A stretch of DNA of 64,000 nt, taken from assembly GCF_003576645.1 (NCBI RefSeq), contig NC_044920.1, forward strand, positions 24,290,506 through 24,354,505. Reading direction: 5' to 3'. The notes beneath the pieces were generated by a model that did no database searches, was not told where the DNA came from, and was given only the letters and a program-made list of their open reading frames with translations. A program made the position numbers and the translations under genes. Origin of the DNA: Ipomoea triloba. Lineage: Eukaryota; Streptophyta; Magnoliopsida; Solanales; Convolvulaceae. Below are positions 48,275-59,599 of this stretch, piece after piece (position 1 is the first letter of the stretch; every line of letters begins with the position of its first letter).

Positions 48275-49636
48275 ACCGGCCTATAATTTTGTTTCCTCCA
48301 GTTACTTTTTGTTTAAACTGGACACAATATTCAGAAACAGGGTGCTCTCTTTGTATATATAGAAGATTTCTCTAGGATTTTAGCTGTGTTTGATGTAGTT
48401 AGTTATATCATATTTAGCTGTCTGTAAAACCATTGATTGTAATTTATATTTAGTTTAAATGAATGTCTAAGCTTTTCTAAATTGTGCTGGCAGATGATTA
48501 CACGTGGACATTGCTTTTTTTTTTTTTTTTAAATATTTTTAATCAGGCGATGTGGAGGTTTGAGGAAATTAAAGTAGCCTTTAGGGCACGGTTTAAATGA
48601 TCATTTACCTACTCCAACTCTCCAAGGGAGTAATTTATCTCTTCCATCAATTTTCAGGATTGGAAGGAGACTAAAAGTTTATAGTAATTGCTAAAAAGTA
48701 CAGATTGATTGAAAAAGAAACCAAAGTAGCCATTGGGACACAACTCAATTAGTTAACCAATTCAAACACATCTTGTGATTTACTTTCTTTACGTGTCTTC
48801 AAGTTACAATTTACCTCCTCTACATGTCTCTAGGATAGGGAGGACTAAAAGTTCATAGTAACTACTAAAAAGTTAATTGAAAAAGAAACTAAAGTAACCC
48901 TTGAGGCACAACTCAATTGATTAACTAATTCATGCACATTCCATGATTTACCTTTTCCAGAAAGATAACTCATCTCTTCTAGAGCAACGATTTACCTTCT
49001 TCACTAGTCTTCAGGATAGAAAAAGACGCTAGGGCTCAAACTTTAGAAGAAACTAATGTAAATGCAACCCATACCAAACACACATGTATACATTGAAACA
49101 GAAGCTATGAACATTCATGTTTACATTGAAACAGAAGCCATGACCATTCATAATTTGCACAACTCACAATACATTCTACAGACTGAAACCAAACTATCAT
49201 AAAAGGTACCACAGCACTATACAACCCTACATACATTTTGAACTATGCTGCTCAAAACAACACTGAGCAGAATGCATAATCAGCTTTATTGAAAGATGTA
49301 GACTCGAATAGAAACGACTTGAGTTGTTTAAACACGAGGTCGGGATTTTGAATGCAGGTGTACATAGGGTTCTTGGAAGACTCGAGGTCGGTATTCTGAA
49401 TGCAGGTGTACATAGGGTTCTTGGAAGACTCGACTCTGTGGATGCAGATACCAATGCAGTATGCACCCAAAAAGAAAAAATCAAATGCCATTAACTCACT
49501 AAACATCACACTTCATGCAATCCCTCCCTCCCTATATCCTCCCCCCTTTTTTTTCTTCAAATTTTGCAAACAAAAAATCACAACTTGCGCTTGTATCTTA
49601 TAGATTCAGTTTCATGGGACATGACAACAAGAGCGA
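48275..49636. other. Convergent spacer between Furry and transporter genes
   Basis: 48275-48480 is the probable Furry 3' UTR. 48560-49030 contains about three diverged copies of a unit of roughly 170-180 bp with AAAAGTTCATAGTAACTACT and AAAGTAGCC motifs. 49336-49433 is a 48 bp tandem repeat with GAATGCAGGTGTACATAGGG. 49490-49636 is the likely 3' UTR of the minus-strand transporter. No gene is seen. Confidence 0.65.
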
Positions 49637-52210
49637 TCAAGCTTGCAGCGATGCATTCTTCTTAAACAAGGCATAGGCGTCGCTGTATACAGCCACCACA
49701 TTAGAGAGCACAGCAAGGATGATCATAAAGGTGGATAAGATCTTATCCTTTCTTGTTGCTATGCCATACCGGTCCCTGGAATGCAAAAAAAGAACAATAA
49801 ACTCAAAGAATATGCAAGGAGAAGTGGGGTGAGATGTGTTCAATTTGAAGTGAGTTACCTCAGAGTAACAGCAGCGGGGAATATGAAGCCAATGCAAACA
49901 GCAGCTGTTGCTCCCGTGAATTGGAAAGCGTCCCAAATGCTGGGGATGAAATTTGCGCCCAGGAAGATGACAACTAAAAGCCCAGTGCTGATTGACGCAA
50001 ACCTCAAATTGTCTTGTACTAAAGGCCGTGCAGATGGAAAGAGCAGACCATCCAAGTTCAGTCGCAAGGGATAGAAGACGATTGGAAAGACCAGCATTAA
50101 GTGTGCAGCATAGCTAACACGAACAACATCGTTGAGAACAGAACCGAATGGGATTCCCAGATCGGCATCAAAGTTTGCAAGCACGTCATCAAGAGTTGCA
50201 TCGCCAAATAGGAGGAATCCAAAGAGGCTTGTCAAGACATACACACTTGAGCAAAGTGTGAGTGAAGCTCGAACAACAGCTTTAATCTGTGTATTGTCCT
50301 CAAGTTCGTTGTCAATGGTATGAACTGCAAAGCATTCACGTTTTCAGAAAGCGAAGTCTTCAAAAATTTGGGGGTCTATCAAGAAAGTAGAAGTGTAGAA
50401 CCTTTCTGAAGAAAATACTGTCAAATTGCCGACACTACCTAGATGATCTTACAAATCTTTCGTTCTTTGTTTCTTTTCTTTTTTTTTTTTGAAAGCAAAT
50501 TCAGTAAAGTCGGTCTTTGAATCATTTGTAGGAGTGCCACTATTGTTTTTCCACGGGCATATAATCATGAAAACCAAGATTTTGTTATGACATTCAGTGA
50601 TAAAAGGTTTGGGTCTCTCTTTCATAATGAAAAAACTCTGAGAGGCTAAAGGTGAGAATAATCAGGTGAAAGAATCTAGACAGCATAGCATAGAATAAAA
50701 TTATAATAGATCCCTATGCCAAGCTTTGATATCTATAATTCAATTAATTTATTTACCATGACCCTCTAAAAAAGTAAGCATATACACAGAATATTGCATA
50801 CCGTTATAGTGGCAGATATATGCAGTGACAAGGACGGGAACTACAGTGAAGAGGTTTATAAATGATGTCACGTTATAAACATCAGGAAGCAATCTGGGCA
50901 TCAGAACAGTTCCATCTATTATCTTGTATAAGGTAATTCCAACGGTCACAACAAGGAATACAACAGCCAGTGCAACTGATAGGGCAGATGTAAATTTTAA
51001 TGAATCTGCAACGACAAAAAACAATTAGAAAAAGTGGAAAGAATTATTAAGTAATTCTCAGTATCCTATAATAAGTATAATTATGCAGAGGGGAAACCAA
51101 AAGAGACAGAACGTAATTTGCAGCAAGGCACTTTATATTGTTGTAATATATGCTTTTGGAAAACGGTGCTTCCTTTCAGGTTGATGTACAATTCAAAGCG
51201 TTTTATTGTTTGTCAATTATATTATTCAATCCAGCTTGAACTGTTAAAATTCATTTAATTCAAAGAAAAAAGTGGGAAGAAGACTGCTTTCTTATTCTTA
51301 AATCAGGACCCGAATTTAAAAACAATTACACACACCAAAATGAAATTATTGTATAGAAAAGCAACTAAGAAATGCAATTCGGTTTGGAGTTGATAAATAA
51401 CACGAATTTCAGATAAAACATAATTGACTGCTAAGAAGTGTCATATTACCAGAAACAACATTTAAAGGTAAAGACATTTAGAAAATGGTTTCAAGTTCAA
51501 AAGGCTTTCACCATTTAAAAGAAAAAAGAACTTACCTATACGCTTTAAGCAAGCCAATGGTGCAAAGATGCCAAGGGTAGTGACCAAAAGAACAAAGAAT
51601 CTTCCACTATACCAGTGCACCCCGAACCACCCTTCCAAAACACCGTTATGGTGAACTCCATCTTCGGTTGTTCCAGAAAGCACATCACCTTTTCAAAGCA
51701 CGAATAGAAGCACAACTATTAGAAACTCGTTAGAAATGAATGTAATTCAAAAGATTAGGTGCTCGACTACTTATTATTACCTATGATGATCATGTACACA
51801 ACAAGCACGCCAATGTTGTTGACTAGTACGCATACTTGGAGCAATATTTTACCAACCTTTCCAAAGGCATCCCCCATAACAGCTCCATAAGAAGTTGATT
51901 TGGCAGCCCTACTAAATCTAATCAAATACTCAATTGAAGCTTCTGTCAGGAATGCCATAATGATGATCATAGCGATCCCCAAAAAAAGGCCCAACACTTT
52001 CATAGTTGCTGGTAAGGCCATAATTCCAGCACCAACAATTGTTGTGGACAAATTAAACACTGCTCCACTAAAGGACGCCCCATTGAACTCATCAAATCCA
52101 GCATCACCCTCGTGCTTTGAAGGCAAAAGTGGTGAGCTCTCGTTAACCACAACTTCCTTGCTCTTCCGTGACTTCTTTTCTTTTGCATGTGTAATGTTAT
52201 CTATTGTCAT
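49637..52210 (-). CDS. AVT6: AVT6-like vacuolar amino acid transporter (AAAP family)
   Basis: Five exons on the minus strand give 463 residues: 52210-51781, 51688-51536, 51005-50802, 50324-49859 and 49775-49637. After a charged hydrophilic N-terminus with SPLLPSK comes SFSGAVFNLSTTIVGAGIMA, the first membrane segment of the AAAP/SLC38-like family, followed by about ten more hydrophobic segments. These include VFPIVFYPLRLNLDGLLF and FASISTGLLVVIFLGANFIP. AVT6 proteins export acidic and neutral amino acids from the vacuole. The N-terminal SPLLP resembles an acidic-dileucine-type sorting context. Near-neighbour synteny points to At5g38820. The first ATG is at 52210; a leader intron upstream is possible. 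Confidence 0.9.
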
Positions 52211-55200
52211 TCTTGGTAAAAGGGCGTCTCTTTCAGAAGTATGTATATATATATATGGACAGTATACCAGACCCTCAAGCTATTATGTGTTTATGTTCCT
52301 TACGATAAATGTCTCTGTAACACTGTAAGAAAACCCACCCAAAAAAAAGAGTAATTATAAGCAAGAGAAAAGGATATCAATAACCTTCTGTCTTCTGACC
52401 AGAATGCAATCTATGAAATTTTATTATGTAATATCAACAACTCAAGTATTGCTACCCATACTTGTAAAGCTATGCATACAACAACTAATTCAGATTCTCC
52501 TTTTCCAATTTGAAATATATATTAAAACATTCAGAATATACTTGGCAATTTAGCTCATCCAATATCAAACAGCCAACTACTATCAACAATTCTACAATAA
52601 GACCCAAAATCAAACCCATAAACCAGAAACATGGTATAAAACAAAAGACAGAATTTCCAAAAACATAGTCAAATCATTTCTGAAGTTCTATCAAGTAGCC
52701 TAAATCATACCTGAAACAGAATACAGAACAAGAGAACTGATTGATTCACAAAAAAAGGCAATGGAAACAAGAAGAATATAACAGAGACCAAAAAAAAAAA
52801 AAGATTTTATCTTCAAGTAGGGTATTGAGATCAATAAATTGAATCAAGAATCAGAACTACATCCTCTAGATATATAGACCAATCATTCAATCAATTCCCA
52901 TGTGGGGGAAATTATATATTATATTTTATATACAAGTGAATAAAAAATGAATAAAATACAGAGAACAAGAGAGGTAAAGACACGCAATGTTGAAATGAAT
53001 TGAATTATAGACTAAAAAAACAACAGTATTTGTGATCATTCATACCGCACAGCTGGATTGACTAAAACGGGGCAGCACAAAAGTCAGACCCGAAACATCA
53101 TCTTCTTCTTCTTCTAATCTTCTTGATGAATCAAAGACACATAAGGATTGGTCACCGGCGGCGTTAGCTAAACCCTCCGCACTAAATTTCAGAAATATAT
53201 GCTTTTTTATTGTTCTTTTCACGAATAACACAGAGGGTTTTCTTCTTCTTCTTCTTCTACTTCTTTGATTGATTGGTAGTGTTTATTGCCGTCTACCCGA
53301 AATCTCAGCGGAAGGAATCTAGTACACGACATTTTTAAGGCCAAATCCGTACGGATAAGGATTTTGTTCCCCCTTTTTGCTGTGAGTAAAAGTGAAAATC
53401 CAATGATCTTTTTTTGAAGAAAAAATCCAATGATCTTGAATTCTTTGATCTATCATTTATCTATAGAGTAGATTTTTTTACCAATTTATAACTTTCTAAA
53501 TTGGATTCACCCCCTCTCGATAAAAATTATCTATTAATCTTCCTAATTTGAATTAATTAATTATCCTATAATTTGTGAACGACCTAACCTAATTTATTGA
53601 TCTTTTGTTAACTTCACAATACAAATTTTATTTAAAACACACATTTGAATCAGATTTTTTGTAAATTAAAAATTGTACTAATTTGATAAATTGTAGTTAA
53701 TTTATTTATTAACTACTTATAATTAATTAATTAATTGAAATGTGTACAAATATAATAAAAATTATATTTTCTAACTGGATATTGATCAAACGCTCTATTT
53801 AATACTTCTTCATTAGAAAATAGTTAAATAAGCCCCTAAACTTTACCCAAAAAGTTAACTATGCCTTTAAACTTTTAGAAATTGCGGTTAAATTCACAAA
53901 CATGTTATTTTGGAGCAATGAAACCCACTAACTTGTTGGTGACCTATAATTACAGGTCAATTAGAGTTCCGGCGAACATCTAACTAACATCTGACCAAAT
54001 TCCGATAAGCTAGGTCAAATACCGGCGATCGTTGACGATCATCGATCGCGTTCTGCCGGAGAAGGGGACCAAGTTGGTCGTCTTCTCCGGCTACTAAAGA
54101 AGGCAACCAACTTGGTACCTTCTCCAGCACTAGATAAGACAACCAAGTTGGTCACCTTTTCCGACACTAGAGAAAGCGACTAACTTGGTTGACGTCTTTG
54201 GTAATGGAATTCTCTGGCTACTGGAGAAGACGACTAACTCGATCCCTTCTCTCAGCAGTAGAAAAAGCAACCAACTTGGTCGCCTCGCTTTCTTCAATAG
54301 CCAGAGAAGGTGACCAAGTTTGTCACCTTCTCCAGAATGCAACCGGCGTCGTTGCTTTTTGACCTAACTTGTCAGAATTTGGTCGGATTTACAGGTTCGT
54401 CGGAATTTATCGGAACCCTAATTGACCTACAATTACAAGTCACCAACAGGTTAGTGATTTCATTGTTCCAAAATAACATATTTGTGAATTTAATTACAAC
54501 TTCTAAAAGTTTAAAGATCTAATTAATTTCTTAAGTAAAGTTTAGATGCTTATTTAACTTTTTCCCCATTCTTCATTTGGCATTTCACCATCAAAGCACC
54601 ATTTTATTTTTTTTTTCCATTTTTGGTCCTGTCAAAAAAATGTCATTTCTTTCCATTGCATTGACAACTCAATGGGGCTCACAAATTAACATATGTAGTA
54701 ACAAAAGTATAATTATTTTTGTCCATAATTTTTTTTTTGGGTTTCTGTAGTCCATAATTTAATAGCACATGTTTTTCATATGAACACTACGTGGCCACGT
54801 GGGACCCTCCAAAATTGATTATATAATTATTCTATAATTTAATTACAGAGTACCTTACAGAATTAAATATCATTTAATATGTGATTAATTGACTCTCATG
54901 TCAAATTATTAAGCATAATTATTAAATATCATTTAATATGTGATTAATTGACTGTCATGTCAAATTATTAAGCACAATTATTTTCTATTTCATTACTAAC
55001 AATATTTCTCTATTTCTCTATTTCTTACTATGTAATAAAGTTGGTAGTACTAAAAAGAATTTCTCTATTTCATTATCAACAAAAGTAGTTGATTTATCTG
55101 TACGAGTTTTATTATTCATGATTGTTTCGAGTTTTTGTTCATCTATACTTTCTCAACCTATTGAAACATAAAGAGTCAATTTGTCTCCACTGAAGCTCGA

Positions 55201-55491
55201 TCTCATGTTATCTGAGCACAAGGTACTTGGCTAGGTCCATATTCTACACATAATCTATTATTTTTTTCATTTTTGATGGCTTTTTAGTTCAAAGTAATGT
55301 TTTTTATCCCACTCAAAATCATTTGATAAATACACTATAATTAAATAAGACAGATTAAAAAAAAAAAAGAAAAACTTCCAATTGACCCTTAAACGTGTTA
55401 TAATTGTGAAATTAACGCCCAATAATATGAATGTCAACAGGTAAAAATAATAAGAGACTGACATTTGAAAAGCAATTTTGGCTCCCATAGT
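52211..55491. other. Spacer upstream of the transporter and downstream of the PPR gene
   Basis: 52211-53330 should contain the transporter's 5' leader and promoter, with CTT runs at 53098-53117 and 53240-53260. 53815-54568 is a fold-back element. 54862-54980 is a 59 bp tandem repeat with AAATATCATTTAATATGTG. The remainder is AT-rich without a gene. Confidence 0.65.
53815..54568. mobile_element. Fold-back MULE-like MITE with 9 bp target duplication
   Basis: The 754 bp element is bordered by the perfect 9 bp repeat TTCTTCATT (53806-53814 and 54569-54577). Its arms are inverted repeats of about 150 bp sharing AGTTAAATAAGC near the tips and TTACAGGTCA or its diverged complement deeper in. The centre has alternating inverted units with AACCAACTTGGTC and CTTCTCC. 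A 9 bp duplication with long arms suits Mutator-like elements. Confidence 0.82.
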
Positions 55492-58152
55492 TCAATCAAG
55501 AAACAATTCTTGTGGGCTATCTTCTTTGCCCAAATAAGTAGGTGCAAATTCACCATCCAGTTCATATCCAGCCAACTTCATTTCACTGATGAGAAGTTGT
55601 AGGTTCATATATATCTCTGTGCATCTAGGATGAGCTTTGTCTCCAACAACAAACATATGTACCTCAGAGTTGACCTCAATCCAGCTGCATCCTGGCTCCT
55701 TTTTGAGACTCCCGAATCGCATCACTTTCCTCAATTCTGCAACGCGATTCCACATTCCAGCAGTGGCGTAGACGCTAGACAAAAGAACGTATGTGGATGA
55801 GTCCTCGGGGTCCATCTGCAAAAGAGAGTTTGCGGCTACTTCTGCCACCTCGACATTGCCATGCATTTTGCAGGTGCTGAGCAGAGTTCTCCAAATCACA
55901 TCGTCGGGCTCAAATGGCATCTCTTGAATAAGGTTCAGAGCGTCGGTTACTTGGCCTGCCCTCCCTAGTATCTCCACCATGCACGAGAAATGTTCTATTT
56001 GAGGCTCCAGCTCGTATTTCTCTAGCATTAGGTTGAAATAATGGAAGCCTTTCTTGACAAGCCCCATGTGCACACAGGCGCGGAGGACAGAAAGAAAAGT
56101 TGAATGATTTGGGGCGATGCCCTCGAGCTCCATGTGTCCAAAAATCTGCAATGCCTCTTCTGCAAGACCGTGTTGGGCGTATCCACAAATTATGGCATTC
56201 CAAGTCACGTTATCTCGGTTTGGTGCTTTCTCAAACATCAACCTCGAGTCCTGCAGGTTTCCACACTTTGAGTACATGTCAACAAGGGTGCTAACAATAT
56301 ATGCATCCAAGAGCAACTCTTGCTTGATAATTTGCGCGTGGATCTGCTTTCCAAGTCCAACAGTTGCCATATTAGCACAAATGTCGAGAACTGTTGCATA
56401 CGTGAAGTTATCAGGCTGAATTCCCTCGCTCAACATTTTAGAAAAGATTGTTTGAGCTTCCTCGCTTTTTTCATGCAGCGAGAACCCAGAAATCATCGAA
56501 TTCCAAGAAACCGTGCCTTGTTCCTGCAATCTGTCATGAAGGATCTCCGCATCTTCTAGCTTAGCACACTTGCAGTACATATCTACAACAGAGCTTCCAA
56601 CAAATGAGTCAAATCCCATGCCTGATTTTATAATTCTGCTATGAATCTCCACGCCATAGTGCAGAGCCTGTTGTGCTGCACAGACTTTCATAACACTACC
56701 ATAAGTGAACTCATCAGGTTCCATTCCTGACCGAATCATCCAAACAAAGAGCAATAGGGTTTCCTCCGTAAATCCATTCTGCTCATAAGCAGCAATGATG
56801 GCATTCCAGGATACAGCATCCCTCACCTCCATCTCGTCAAACACACAATGAGCTTCAAATGGTCCTCCGCATTTTCCATACATGTCAAGAATGGCGTTTG
56901 CTACACTAACGTTAGAGTGAAAAGGGGTCTTCATAGCTAATGCGTGGACCTGAACTCCCTGTAAATGTCCTTTGACCCCTGCACAAGCACTAAACACACC
57001 AGATAGGCTTACTTCATCAAAACCGAGACCAGAATTAACTAAAAGCCGAAATAACCTTAAAGCTTCAAAACTTTCATTACCCCGAGCATACCCAACAATC
57101 AGTGCATTATAAGATTGTAAATTGCGGATTGGCAACAGGTTGAATACCTTCCGAGCATCAACCAACTTGTTGCATTTAGCATACATGTCCAGAGTGGAAG
57201 TTCCTACAATGATATCAGAACCGAAATTGGTCTTCAGTGCATGACCATGCAATTGAGAACCAAATCTTAAGTTAGACAACCCTGCACAAGACCTAAAGAC
57301 ACTGGCATAAGCAGACTGACTAACACCAACCCCTTCATTTTGCATCTTCTTGAAAAGCTCTAATCCATCAACAAGTTGGTTGTTTTGAACATAACCTGCA
57401 ACCAAAGCACTCCAAGTAACAGTGTTCTTTTCTGGCATTTCACTGAAGAAATACACAGAGTCATCTAATCTTTTACACTTAGCATACATATCCAAGATTG
57501 CAGTTCCAGTCATCACATCCATAACTAATCCCACTTTAATTCCCAAACCGTGGACCTGCAATCCCAAACCATAATTTTCCAAAGCTAAGCAAGTTTTCAG
57601 AATAATAACAAAAGTGGCACTATCAAAGGCAATACCCTCTCTCCCCATTTCCCCAAAAACTTCAACAGATTTTTGACAGTCCCCATTCTGCAAGTACCCT
57701 GACATCATAGAATTCCAGGAAATGACATCTCTCTCTGGCATACAATCAAACATCATTTGTGCATTCCCCAAATCACCAACCGCAGAATACCGGGAAATCA
57801 TCGCATTCCACGTAGCCACGTCTCTGTTAGGCATCCTATCGAACACTTTATCGGCATAGTTTAAGTCGGAGCATCTTGTGTACATTAGAATCAAACAATT
57901 GGTAACATAAACGGTGGGTTCGAACCCGGAAGTGACCATTAGGGCGTGGGCTTGTTTTCCAGCGTATAGGGCCCTTCTTCTTGAACATTCTCGGAAAATG
58001 TGGCAAAATGTTTGGTTGTAGAAGGGGGAAGTTTGGGCGGCCGCAACTGTAGTAGCTGCGCGGAGTTGCACTGTAGTTTTTAATGCAAAATAACTCAACG
58101 AAAGCTTTGGTGGGGAAAATAATAGCTTGGTAATGTAGAGGTGGGAAGCCAT
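55492..58152 (-). CDS. Pentatricopeptide repeat protein, PLS class with E/E+ end
   Basis: One exon of 886 residues. The N-terminal 40 residues are rich in Ser, Leu and Ala with few acidic residues, as in an organelle presequence. PLS-type repeats follow throughout, with recurring motifs such as VFDRMPNRDVATWNAMISRY and DMYAKC. The C-terminus has the E and E+ parts (EPGCSWIEVNSEVHMFVVGD and HPRCTEIYMNLQLLISEM) but no DYW deaminase, ending PQELFLD. E+ proteins choose C-to-U RNA editing sites in mitochondria or plastids and borrow the deaminase from a partner. Position beside the RING gene recalls At3g02330 (MEF13). The editing target is unknown. Confidence 0.9.
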   Translation of the reverse strand: MASHLYITKLLFSPPKLSLSYFALKTTVQLRAATTVAAAQTSPFYNQTFCHIFRECSRRRALYAGKQAHALMVTSGFEPTVYVTNCLILMYTRCSDLNYADKVFDRMPNRDVATWNAMISRYSAVGDLGNAQMMFDCMPERDVISWNSMMSGYLQNGDCQKSVEVFGEMGREGIAFDSATFVIILKTCLALENYGLGLQVHGLGIKVGLVMDVMTGTAILDMYAKCKRLDDSVYFFSEMPEKNTVTWSALVAGYVQNNQLVDGLELFKKMQNEGVGVSQSAYASVFRSCAGLSNLRFGSQLHGHALKTNFGSDIIVGTSTLDMYAKCNKLVDARKVFNLLPIRNLQSYNALIVGYARGNESFEALRLFRLLVNSGLGFDEVSLSGVFSACAGVKGHLQGVQVHALAMKTPFHSNVSVANAILDMYGKCGGPFEAHCVFDEMEVRDAVSWNAIIAAYEQNGFTEETLLLFVWMIRSGMEPDEFTYGSVMKVCAAQQALHYGVEIHSRIIKSGMGFDSFVGSSVVDMYCKCAKLEDAEILHDRLQEQGTVSWNSMISGFSLHEKSEEAQTIFSKMLSEGIQPDNFTYATVLDICANMATVGLGKQIHAQIIKQELLLDAYIVSTLVDMYSKCGNLQDSRLMFEKAPNRDNVTWNAIICGYAQHGLAEEALQIFGHMELEGIAPNHSTFLSVLRACVHMGLVKKGFHYFNLMLEKYELEPQIEHFSCMVEILGRAGQVTDALNLIQEMPFEPDDVIWRTLLSTCKMHGNVEVAEVAANSLLQMDPEDSSTYVLLSSVYATAGMWNRVAELRKVMRFGSLKKEPGCSWIEVNSEVHMFVVGDKAHPRCTEIYMNLQLLISEMKLAGYELDGEFAPTYLGKEDSPQELFLD

Positions 58153-59599
58153 GGATTTTTGAATTCATGCTTGGCGGGTCTTCGACCTGTGTATGGCGGG
58201 GCCCGGAGCGGCGTTGCGCGTGATCACGTGAGGCAGGAGAGAGGAGGCCGGAGAATGTGCCACTGCCTGACCGCTGGGGGAGCGCGGACTGCGGCAGTCG
58301 CTAGCCGGCGCTCTGCAGTTTCGCACTCTCTCAGGCGGCGAGTGAGTGTGAGGTCATGCCGCGAGAAAAAAGAACATGAGTCCGAGGTTCAGTTAGGGTT
58401 TTGTGTTTTAACCTTTTAGTTCTAATTAAACATGTGCTACCGAATTGTTTTTTCCTTTTTTTGTTTTTGTTTTTTTTTTATTGAAAATAGTACTTGCTGG
58501 ACGCTGGAGGATGCAATTTTAGCCAAAATAACTTACTAGACTGTTGATTTAGTAATCACAAAATTACAAGACAGACTCATAGTAAAAGTGACACACACTT
58601 CATACGTTAAGTAGTAGCGATTTTTCTGAGCGCGAATGGTGCCTCCCATGATTCAACCATTAGGGGTGGAAGGAAGTTACCGAACTATGACAATGAAACT
58701 TTTTTTTTATTTGTATTATTATGGTGGTGGTGGTAGTGAGTATGCATCGAGATAAGTAAAAACTATGGTGTGTTCCGAAACTTAGTGTAATTAGTTCGTC
58801 GCTTGACTTAAATATCATGACTTGAGGTGACAGTGTGGAGTTCGAATTCCATTGGAAATATGTATTGGAAAAAGACTTAAGGATGATGAAATGTTTGGAT
58901 TGAATCTCTTGTATGCACATGAAGATTAGGATCTGACCGATGAGCTAATTGCACGATTCACGACAAGACTCATGATTTACCTTTGTAATGACTCTAAGAG
59001 CATCTACACCAATGCATATTTGGTGGATATTGGAACAGTAAATATTGAGGTGGAAATGAGAGAAGGGAGGAGAGAGAGGCTTTAGGCTTAAGGTATTGGA
59101 ACAGGCCACGCCACGCGTGAGTGGCTGTTACAGCCCGCGCGCCCGACAACTGTGTCTTTTTTATTTTTCTATTTTTAAAAATTAGATTTTTTTTCTTTTC
59201 TGTTCCTCTCATTTTCTCTTTCCTAATCACACTTACAAAAACTTCTCAACAGTCGTGAAATAACCAGATTAATAAGAATGCTCTAAATGCAAGATTTTGT
59301 GGGTTTAAGATTAGTTCAACAAAGAAAAAAGTAAAAACCATGAGGTGATATAATGATGTTTTGTAAAAATAAGTATTTATTTTTGTTAATACTTTTTTGT
59401 GTGGTCCGGTTTTGTTACACCATCAAGTAACAATACCTGTCAAAATAACCACCCAATACCTGACAACGTGTGAAGAGAAGCGAGAAATGAGCTTGAAATT
59501 GAACAACAAACGTATAAGCAAATCCAAAAACTCCGCTTTTCTTCTTCTTCGTAATCAAAGCAGCAAACTTCAAAGCTAAGATTTTTTTTTCTCTCTCTA
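58153..59599. promoter_or_regulatory. Divergent promoter region of the PPR and RING genes
   Basis: The two genes are head to head with 1.45 kb between their start codons, so both promoters lie here. 58190-58330 is GC-rich. 58760-58960 may be a diverged SINE, with GAGTTCGAATTCC resembling a polymerase III B box at about 58839. A Harbinger MITE sits at 58998-59283. 59580-59599 is a pyrimidine-rich leader just before the RING start. Confidence 0.5.
58998..59283. mobile_element. PIF/Harbinger (Tourist-like) MITE
   Basis: The element is 286 bp. It starts GAGCATCTACACCAATG and ends inverted as GAGCATTCTTATTAATC. TAA flanks both sides (58995-58997 and 59284-59286). The end GAGCAT is shared with the MITE at 16794, so both belong to related families. 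Confidence 0.7.
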
